Assembly: GCF_025144225.1 (NCBI RefSeq)
Contig: NZ_JALXXB010000007.1
Span: forward strand, 49,056-113,055
Source of the DNA: Aestuariimicrobium sp. p3-SID1156
Lineage (GTDB): Bacteria > Actinomycetota > Actinomycetes > Propionibacteriales > Propionibacteriaceae
Direction: 5' to 3'
Length of the DNA stretch: 64,000 nucleotides
The notes under the pieces are model-generated. The model saw nothing but the letters and a program-made list of their open reading frames with translations, was not told where the DNA came from and ran no database searches. The translations under genes and the position numbers were made by a program. Positions 57,967 through 64,000 of this stretch are shown piece after piece; the stretch's first letter is position 1; every line of letters begins with the position of its first letter.

Positions 57967-58023
57967 TGCGCTGCCTCCGACAAGACTTGCGGCTCAGGGT
58001 CGCGCTGCCCACCACAAGGGCGT

Positions 58024-58029
58024 TACGGT
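58024..58029 (+). promoter_or_regulatory. -10 hexamer of leaderless MDMPI-family gene
   Basis: TACGGT lies six bases before ATG 58036; together with the uvrA element it forms a compact divergent promoter region of about 80 bases. Confidence 0.55.
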
Positions 58030-58035
58030 GGAGCC

Positions 58036-58803
58036 ATGCTTGCCGAGGAAGCCGGGACGAATGAGGGTTCCTTCCCCCGTCCCACTTTCGCCGAAAGCGT
58101 AGCGGCCGTGCGCAAGCGGAAGATGGAGGAGACCCAGCACCTGCTCGGTGACACCATCCGCCTCAGCGACAACGAATGGCAGTCCCCCAGTCTCCTTCCG
58201 GGCTGGACCCGGGCACACGTCGCCACCCACCTCGCCCGTAATGCCGACGGTCTGCGCCGCTCGGTGGATGCCTTTCTCTCCGGGCGTTCCGCGCGCATGT
58301 ACGCCTCGGAGATGGAACGCCAGGATGAGATGGAACGCGGGTCCCAGCGGACCGGGCTGGACCTGCAGATTGATCTGGACACCTCCGCCAGCCAGCTGAA
58401 TGCGGTGATGAACAGGCTGGCAGCCAGCAGTGAGGATGACCTGGCCAGGGAGGTTGAACTCCGCGCCGGCTTCCACGTCCCTGCCTGGCTGATCGCCACT
58501 GCGCGCCTGAACGAAGTGGTCCTCCATCATGTCGACCTGGGCATCGGTTACAGCATTGACCAGGTCGACGATGACATCGCGCGCTGGCTGCTTGAGTGGA
58601 TGGTCTTCCGGCTGGATGACCGCATGGACGTACCTCGACTTGAGTTGCAGTCGACGTCCGGCGTCCGGGCGAGGATCGGCGGCTTCGGTGAACCGACTGT
58701 CGTGAGCGGCGCCGACCGCTTCCTGCTCGGGTGGCTGACAGGCCGGTGCGATTCGAGCAAGCTGGAGGGTGCCGACCAGGTTGTCCTGCCGCTGGTCGGC
58801 TGA
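58036..58803 (+). CDS. Mycothiol-dependent maleylpyruvate isomerase-family protein
   Basis: DinB/MDMPI-fold protein of 255 residues. The four-helix N-terminal domain (about 15-185) has the family pattern [20 protein letters not shown] (near 57-76) and the later [12 protein letters not shown] (near 160-171) that supply the three histidine metal ligands; the C-terminal domain (about 190-255) follows. Relatives use mycothiol as cofactor or nucleophile. The substrate is not evident. It is followed after 15 bases by the MBL-fold gene, and the pair is divergent from uvrA. ATG 58036 fits the leaderless pattern. Confidence 0.85.
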   Translation: MLAEEAGTNEGSFPRPTFAESVAAVRKRKMEETQHLLGDTIRLSDNEWQSPSLLPGWTRAHVATHLARNADGLRRSVDAFLSGRSARMYASEMERQDEMERGSQRTGLDLQIDLDTSASQLNAVMNRLAASSEDDLAREVELRAGFHVPAWLIATARLNEVVLHHVDLGIGYSIDQVDDDIARWLLEWMVFRLDDRMDVPRLELQSTSGVRARIGGFGEPTVVSGADRFLLGWLTGRCDSSKLEGADQVVLPLVG

Positions 58804-58818
58804 TCAGAGGAGCACTGC

Positions 58819-59478
58819 ATGACCAGTTACCACGTCGACGCCGAGTCGGCGCCGCTCACCTTCGACCTGGGTGGAGGCCTTGAGTGCACGAAGGTGTCCC
58901 TCGGCCCGATGGACAACAACGGCTACCTGCTCGTGGGCCAGACCGGTCCCGCGGTGTGGATCGATGCTGCTGACGAGGCCGATCGCATCCTGGAAATCCT
59001 CAAGGGACGCGACCTGGGCACGCTCGTGACCACTCATCGCCACCACGACCATGTCGGCGCCACTGCCGACGTGATGGACGCCACCGGAGCCGTCGGAATC
59101 TGCGGTGGGCCCGACCGGGACGCCATCGAGCGAGCCACCGGGACCGAGCAGAAGCAGGTCTGGGACGGCTCCACCATCCAGGTCGGCGAGGGCGCGCTGG
59201 AGGTGATCGGCCTGGTCGGACACACGCCCGGCTCGATCGCGCTGGTCTGGACGCCCGCAGACGGGCCGACCCACATTTTCTCCGGTGACTCGCTGTTCCC
59301 CGGGGGTCCCGGCAAGACGAACTCGCCGGAGGACTTCACCTCGCTGCTGGATGACCTGGTAGACAAGGTCTTCGACCGCTTCCCCGATGACACCGTGGTA
59401 CACCCGGGCCATGGTGACGCCACGACACTCGGGGCCGAACGGCCACAGCTGGGGGAATGGCGAACAAGGGGCTGGTGA
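58819..59478 (+). CDS. MBL-fold metallo-hydrolase
   Basis: Metallo-beta-lactamase-fold hydrolase (219 residues), cytoplasmic. Metal motif THRHHDHVGA (near 73), then GHTPGSIALVW (near 134), SGDSLFPGGPGK (near 155) and VHPGHGDAT (near 194) complete a glyoxalase II-like site. A ribosome binding site GAGGAG lies about seven bases before ATG 58819. The pairing with a mycothiol-family gene suggests a thioester or mycothiol-conjugate substrate (inference). A similar MBL gene adjoins uvrA in mycobacteria. Confidence 0.88.
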   Translation: MTSYHVDAESAPLTFDLGGGLECTKVSLGPMDNNGYLLVGQTGPAVWIDAADEADRILEILKGRDLGTLVTTHRHHDHVGATADVMDATGAVGICGGPDRDAIERATGTEQKQVWDGSTIQVGEGALEVIGLVGHTPGSIALVWTPADGPTHIFSGDSLFPGGPGKTNSPEDFTSLLDDLVDKVFDRFPDDTVVHPGHGDATTLGAERPQLGEWRTRGW

Positions 59479-59583
59479 TCACACCAGTCGTTCCGACTGC
59501 CTGTCACGGTTGAGCCACTCACCGCATGTCCATCCCTGTGAGGGACGGCGAAGGCGTCGGCCTCATCGACACGAACGTCGTCT

Positions 59584-59629
59584 CACGGCCAATCCTGATG
59601 ATGACGGTCACATCGAAGGATTGGCCGTG
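59584..59629 (-). terminator. 13-bp perfect inverted repeat after serine hydrolase gene
   Basis: CACGGCCAATCCT (59584-59596) and AGGATTGGCCGTG (59617-59629) are perfectly complementary, with a 20-base loop. It starts 37 bases past the stop of the minus-strand hydrolase gene and is probably its terminator, though the loop is long. No gene was found in 59479-59666. Confidence 0.55.
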
Positions 59630-59666
59630 CACTCCGTGCGTCGCCGGAAGAATGAGCCCCGTCGCG

Positions 59667-60926
59667 TCAGTCGTTCATGGCCGCATTGGCTGCAGCGACG
59701 ATGCGCAGGTTCTGTGGCAGGGCCCCATCAGCGGCGGGTGTCGTCATGGTGAGGATCACGCTGTCGCGTCCCGGGTTGTTCACGAACTTGGTCGAGAAGT
59801 ACCCCTGCCAACTGTACGCCCCCGCCCCACCCAAGTAGTGGTCGGAACCGACCGGGGCGTTTACTCCCTGCTGGATGTCCAGCATGAAGCCCCACTTGTT
59901 CTGGGTCAGTTGCCAGTTGGTCAGGTCACCAATCTGATTGCTTGTCATGAGCTCGACCGCCGCTGGGCTCAGAATGCGTGCGCCGTCCAGAGTGCCCTTG
60001 TTCAGGAGCATCTGCGCGAATCTGAAGTAGTCAGCAGTGGTCCCGTGCAGACCGGCAGCACCACTGAAGTAGCGGTGGTGCTCACTGTGCGCGCCTTCGG
60101 GCCCCAGCATGACCGGCCCGACCTGAACATTGCTCCGCTGCACTTCGTCGCGTCCGGGCCAGTACACCTCCGTCAGCCGAGCACGATGCTCGTCCGGAAT
60201 GAAGAACCATGTCTCGTGCATACCAAGTGGCTCGAGGATGTGTTGCTTCTGGTAACTGTCAAAATCTTGTCCGGACACAACCTCGACAATGCGGCAGAGC
60301 ACATCCACACTGCTGTTGGAGTAGTCGAACATGGTGCCGGGATCGGCGATGAGCGGAACCTTGGCCAGCCGAGTCATGTTCTCTTCAAGGGTGAGATCCG
60401 GCGCATTCATGTCGTCGCGTACTTCCGCCTCAGCGTAGAGTTTCGGCACCACCTTGTAGACGTCGAGGGGGAACGCATCCTGCCACCACGTATTGGTGAA
60501 TCCTGCCGTCATCGTCAGCAAGTCCTGGACGCAGATCTCGCGTGCGGCAGGTCGAAGGGTGTAACTCCCATCCGGCTGGCACTCGGCAACCTGACGATCC
60601 CCGAGTTCGGGGATGTAGCGGCTGACGGGGTCGGCAAGACCGAGCATTCCGCGATCCCACAGCTGCATCACCGCTACCGCGGTCAGAACCTTCGTCATCG
60701 ACGCCAGCCGGAAGATGCTGTCCGTGCTCATGGGCACTCCCTCAGCAGCCTTGCCATGCGCCTTGAAGTAGCAGACCCTCCCGTGCCTGGCGATGAGGAC
60801 GACGCTGCCCTGGTAGTCGTTGTTGGCGATCTGCCGGGTGATCAGCGCCTCTACCGCGTCCAATCCGGCTGGGGACACGCCCACCGATTCGGGGCTCACG
60901 ATCTCGATGGTTCCACCAACAGTCAT
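59667..60926 (-). CDS. Beta-lactamase-fold serine hydrolase (class C / EstB type)
   Basis: A 419-residue serine hydrolase. Active-site motifs are SMTK (Ser near 75), YSN (near 205) and HGTT (near 315), standing for SxxK, YxN and the KTG-like box. There is no signal peptide, so it is cytoplasmic and more likely an esterase/peptidase of family VIII than an antibiotic-resistance enzyme. ATG 60926 has GGAG about 11 bases upstream. It stands alone between the MBL gene and uvrB and, by eye, is less G+C-biased at wobble positions than its neighbours, so it may be acquired. Confidence 0.88.
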   Translation of the reverse strand: MTVGGTIEIVSPESVGVSPAGLDAVEALITRQIANNDYQGSVVLIARHGRVCYFKAHGKAAEGVPMSTDSIFRLASMTKVLTAVAVMQLWDRGMLGLADPVSRYIPELGDRQVAECQPDGSYTLRPAAREICVQDLLTMTAGFTNTWWQDAFPLDVYKVVPKLYAEAEVRDDMNAPDLTLEENMTRLAKVPLIADPGTMFDYSNSSVDVLCRIVEVVSGQDFDSYQKQHILEPLGMHETWFFIPDEHRARLTEVYWPGRDEVQRSNVQVGPVMLGPEGAHSEHHRYFSGAAGLHGTTADYFRFAQMLLNKGTLDGARILSPAAVELMTSNQIGDLTNWQLTQNKWGFMLDIQQGVNAPVGSDHYLGGAGAYSWQGYFSTKFVNNPGRDSVILTMTTPAADGALPQNLRIVAAANAAMND

Positions 60927-60960
60927 TCTTCCTGCTCCTTTGCGACGCGTTCGTGCTTCG

Positions 60961-60966
60961 ATCGTA
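60961..60966 (-). promoter_or_regulatory. -10 hexamer of serine hydrolase gene
   Basis: TACGAT, 34 bases before ATG 60926, giving a leader with a purine-rich ribosome binding site. Confidence 0.4.
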
Positions 60967-61088
60967 GGCCTGCGGGACTGCTGGTGGGCGGAACTACCCC
61001 AGACCTTCACCCAGGCGTCGCTGGCCATTCCTGGCGACCGTCCCATCGCGCGGTGTGACCGTAGCCGGGTGGCGGGATGGGTACTGGC

Positions 61089-63182
61089 TCACTTGTTCGC
61101 CTCGATCATCTGGCGCAGCTCCTTCTTCAGGTCACTGATTTCGTCGCGTAGACGGGCAGCCAGCTCGAACTGCAGCTCCTTGGCGGCAGTGTGCATCTGC
61201 TCGGTGAGTTCCTGGACCAGGTCAGCCAGCTCGCTGGTCGCCATTGCCCCGGTGTCGAGCTTGCGCGATTCCTGCCCCAGCGTCGGCACGGGGGAGGTCG
61301 GGCGACGCCCGCCGGGTTGGGCCTGCTTGACCAGCGCCTCGGTGTCGGCGTCCTCACGGGCCAGCATGTCGGTGATGTCGGCGATCTTCTTGCGCAGCGG
61401 CTTCGGATCGATCCCGTGTTCCTTGTTGTAGGCCACCTGGATGTCGCGGCGACGGTTGGTCTCGTCGATCGCCTTTTCCATGGAGGGGGTGATCTTGTCG
61501 GCGTACATGTGCACCTGACCGGCCACATTCCGGGCTGCACGACCGATCGTCTGGATCAGGGAGCGATCCGAGCGCAGGAATCCCTCCTTGTCAGCATCCA
61601 GGATCGCCACCAGCGACACCTCGGGCAGGTCCAGGCCCTCTCGCAGCAGGTTGATACCCACCAGCACGTCGTACTCGCCCATCCGTAGCTCGCGGAGCAG
61701 TTCGACGCGGCGCAGCGTGTCGACCTCTGAGTGCAGGTAGCGCGTCCGGACGCCGTTCTCGAGCAGGTAGTCGGTGAGGTCCTCCGCCATCTTCTTGGTG
61801 AGGGTGGTGACCAGGACGCGCTCATTCTTCGCGACGCGCTGCTTGATCTCGCCCATCAGGTCGTCGATCTGGCCCTTGGTGGGCTTGACGATGACCTCGG
61901 GATCCACCAGACCGGTGGGTCGGATGATCTGCTCGACGAAGCCATCCGACCGTGCCATCTCGTAGTTGCCGGGGGTGGCGGACAGGTAGACGGTCTGCCC
62001 GATCCGCTCGACGAACTCCTCGAAACGCAGCGGTCGGTTGTCCATTGCCGACGGCAGCCGGAAGCCGTGGTCGACCAGGGTCCGCTTGCGGGACATGTCA
62101 CCTTCGTACATGCCACCGATCTGCGGAACGGTCACGTGGGACTCGTCCACGACGAGCACGAAGTCCTCAGGGAAGTAGTCAAGCAGACAGTTCGGCGCGC
62201 TCCCTCGCGGGCGTCCATCGATGTGGAGGGAGTAGTTTTCGATGCCGGAGCAGGCACCGATCTGGCGCATCATCTCGATGTCGTAGCTGGTGCGCATGCG
62301 CAGGCGCTGAGCCTCGAGCAGCTTCTGCTGGCCCTCCAGCTCGGCCAGCCGCTCGGCCAGTTCCTTCTCGATACCGTTGATCGCACGCTCCATGCGCTGC
62401 GGGCCGGCGACATAGTGGGACGCCGGGAAGACGTAGATCTCCTCGTCGTTCGTGAGCACCTCGCCCGTGAGCACGTGCATGGTCGACAGTGCCTCGATCT
62501 CATCGCCGAAGAACTCAACCCGAACGGCATTCTCCTCATACATCGGGAAGATCTCGAGGGTGTCGCCCCTCACGCGGAAGGTGCCGCGCGTCCCGGCCAG
62601 GTCGTTGCGCGCGTACTGCATCTCGACGAGCCGGCGCAGCAGCCCGTCACGCTCATGCTCTTCCCCGACCCGCAGCGTCAGGCTGCGGTCCAGGTACTCC
62701 TGTGGCGTCCCCAGACCGTAGATCGCGGAGACGGTCGCCACCACAATCACGTCACGCCTGGTCAGCAGGGAGTTGGTGGCCGAGTGGCGGAGCCGCTCAA
62801 CCTCCTCGTTGAGGGAGGAGTCCTTCTCGATGTAGGTATCGGTCTGCGGGACGTAGGCCTCGGGCTGGTAGTAGTCGTAGTAGCTGACGAAGTACTCAAC
62901 GGCATTGTCGGGGAAGAACTGGCGCAACTCGTTGGCGAACTGGGCAGCCAGCGTCTTGTTGGGCTGCATCACCAGCATCGGACGCTGCAGGCGCTCCGCC
63001 AGCCAGGCCACCGTCGCGGTCTTGCCAGTACCGGTGGCGCCCAGGAGGACAACGTCCTGCTCGCCGGCGTTGACTCGGCGTTCGAGCTCGTCAATGGCTG
63101 CTGGCTGGTCGCCGGCCGGCTCGAAGTCGGCGACCACCTTGAACGGTGCCACCCGGCGCTGAATGTCTCCTACTGGACGCAT
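61089..63182 (-). CDS. uvrB: UvrB, excinuclease subunit B
   Basis: Damage-verifying helicase of nucleotide excision repair. The 697-residue protein has Walker [12 protein letters not shown] (near 48), the beta-hairpin region [18 protein letters not shown] (near 105), [17 protein letters not shown] (near 350), helicase motif [14 protein letters not shown] (near 552) and the C-terminal UVR motif that contacts UvrC (about 655-690). ATG 63182 lies six bases after TAGGGT. 45 bases separate it from coaE. Confidence 0.97.
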   Translation of the reverse strand: MRPVGDIQRRVAPFKVVADFEPAGDQPAAIDELERRVNAGEQDVVLLGATGTGKTATVAWLAERLQRPMLVMQPNKTLAAQFANELRQFFPDNAVEYFVSYYDYYQPEAYVPQTDTYIEKDSSLNEEVERLRHSATNSLLTRRDVIVVATVSAIYGLGTPQEYLDRSLTLRVGEEHERDGLLRRLVEMQYARNDLAGTRGTFRVRGDTLEIFPMYEENAVRVEFFGDEIEALSTMHVLTGEVLTNDEEIYVFPASHYVAGPQRMERAINGIEKELAERLAELEGQQKLLEAQRLRMRTSYDIEMMRQIGACSGIENYSLHIDGRPRGSAPNCLLDYFPEDFVLVVDESHVTVPQIGGMYEGDMSRKRTLVDHGFRLPSAMDNRPLRFEEFVERIGQTVYLSATPGNYEMARSDGFVEQIIRPTGLVDPEVIVKPTKGQIDDLMGEIKQRVAKNERVLVTTLTKKMAEDLTDYLLENGVRTRYLHSEVDTLRRVELLRELRMGEYDVLVGINLLREGLDLPEVSLVAILDADKEGFLRSDRSLIQTIGRAARNVAGQVHMYADKITPSMEKAIDETNRRRDIQVAYNKEHGIDPKPLRKKIADITDMLAREDADTEALVKQAQPGGRRPTSPVPTLGQESRKLDTGAMATSELADLVQELTEQMHTAAKELQFELAARLRDEISDLKKELRQMIEANK

Positions 63183-63188
63183 GGTTCC

Positions 63189-63194
63189 ACCCTA
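63189..63194 (-). promoter_or_regulatory. -10 hexamer of leaderless uvrB
   Basis: TAGGGT, six bases, then ATG 63182 on the minus strand, in the short gap after coaE. Confidence 0.6.
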
Positions 63195-63227
63195 TGCGGG
63201 CAGTGTGACAGAACTGGCAGTGTGCGC

Positions 63228-63842
63228 TCACGGCTGAGTCGTGGACCGGCCCAGGTCGCGCCACACCCGATCCACCTGCGGCGCCAGATCCTCCACCGTC
63301 CCCGAGTTGTCGATGACCTGGGTTGCGACCGCCAACCTCTCCTCCCGGGACGCCTGTGCGTTGATCCTGGCCCAGGCCTCCTGCTCGTCGAACTGGTTGC
63401 GCGCCATCAGCCTCCGCAGCTGCACCTGGGGATCCACGTCCACCACGAGGACCTCGTCGAAATCCGGGGCCTGACCGGTCTCCACCAGGAGTGGGATCAT
63501 CCTGATCGGGACGCGCCCCTGATCCCAGGCCTCCTGCTGCCGCCGCTTCGACTCTGCGATCACCAGCGGGTGAATGATGGCGTTGAGGTCCCGCCGGGCC
63601 TCCTCGTCACCGAAGACGAGCTTGCCCAGTGCCGGCCGGTCCAGGCCCCCACCTGCAGCCAGCACCTCACTGCCGAAGCGATCGAGGACGGCGGCCAGCC
63701 CGGGTGTCCCGGGGGCAACGACCTCGCGCGCCAGGACGTCGGAGTCGATCACCACCGCACCGAGGTCGGCCAACATCTCCCCCACCGTGCTCTTGCCCGA
63801 GGCAATCCCGCCGGTCAGGCAGACACGAAGTTCCTTCGTCAT
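63228..63842 (-). CDS. coaE: Dephospho-CoA kinase
   Basis: Last step of coenzyme A synthesis. The 204-residue P-loop kinase has LTGGIASGKSTVGEMLADLG (near 9-28), VIDSDVLAREVV (near 31) and the lid region near 135. ATG 63842 sits about eight bases after GGAAAG; GTG 63848 is too close to that site. It normally follows rpsA in actinobacteria; that gene would lie beyond the window. Confidence 0.94.
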   Translation of the reverse strand: MTKELRVCLTGGIASGKSTVGEMLADLGAVVIDSDVLAREVVAPGTPGLAAVLDRFGSEVLAAGGGLDRPALGKLVFGDEEARRDLNAIIHPLVIAESKRRQQEAWDQGRVPIRMIPLLVETGQAPDFDEVLVVDVDPQVQLRRLMARNQFDEQEAWARINAQASREERLAVATQVIDNSGTVEDLAPQVDRVWRDLGRSTTQP

Positions 63843-64000
63843 GTCCACAGCTTTCCAGATCCGCCCCTTGGCACCAGTGAACCACTGACCTCCATGCGCC
63901 AGGCTGCTCCATCGAACGAGTGCAGGGTTCCTGGTGTTCCAGCCCCGACACGGGGCAGGGACGACCTGGCCTCCACCACCGTCAACGACGCCGGCCCCCC
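63843..64000. other. Window edge, no gene recognised
   Basis: I see no convincing frame or RNA here. It should contain the coaE promoter or the end of an upstream gene outside the window. Confidence 0.5.

Noticed and set aside
59667..60926. Antibiotic-resistance class C beta-lactamase.
   Set aside because: No signal peptide, HGTT in place of KTG, and closer overall resemblance to family VIII esterases.

Overview
This window is chromosomal DNA of a high-G+C, aerobic, mycothiol-using actinobacterium. The evidence is WhiA, a zinc-type RbpA, OpcA, a mycothiol-dependent isomerase-family protein, InhA-like FabI, SURF1/CtaA/CtaB and a SufR-led suf operon. Gene order resembles the mycobacterial rpsB-tsf/xerC, suf-ctaA-ctaB-tal-zwf-opcA-pgl, gap-pgk-tpi-secG, whiA-yvcK-rapZ-uvrC, uvrA and uvrB-coaE neighbourhoods, joined here into one stretch. 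A Propionibacteriales-type organism is my best guess; that is inference, not measurement.

Layout: 0-8 kb holds a zinc-sensing ArsR repressor, tsf and rpsB, a secreted tandem M23 protein, xerC, then lactonase, amidohydrolase and peptide deformylase. 8-21 kb holds an RNA methyltransferase, an ABC ATPase/NfeD/SPFH/SBF-transporter cluster, fabG-fabI, DUF3099, SURF1, an RlmA-type methyltransferase, and an ABC exporter overlapping a NERD-helicase gene. 21-33 kb holds PhoX, a lysine-tailed HTH protein, an ABC-F ATPase, a short tandem-repeat array and the operon sufR-B-D-Rieske-C-S-U-T. 33-41 kb holds a MalEFG-type sugar importer without its ATPase, a two-gene ABC exporter feeding into ctaA, and convergent ctaB. 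41-52 kb holds the pentose-phosphate set tal-zwf-opcA-pgl, then rbpA, secG, the glycolytic set gap-pgk-tpiA and the regulatory trio whiA-yvcK-rapZ. 52-64 kb holds uvrC, a Rieske lipoprotein, uvrA, two thiol/metal-enzyme-like genes, a beta-lactamase-fold hydrolase, uvrB and coaE.

The strongest pattern beyond the genes is a repeated start-site grammar. At least fourteen genes have a TANNNT hexamer 6-8 bases before an ATG or GTG, with no room for a leader. This fits widespread leaderless transcription and it fixes several start codons. Other points of interest are the ArsR regulator with an intact alpha-5 zinc site, a histidine-rich tail and its own dyad; two perfect hairpins in the rpsB leader; an M23 protein whose first domain keeps its zinc ligands but appears to have lost its catalytic histidines; a PhoX ending in collagen-like repeats plus LPNTG with no membrane anchor; and short tandem duplications at 25.8 and 39.6 kb. 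I found no tRNA, rRNA, CRISPR array, prophage or insertion sequence.
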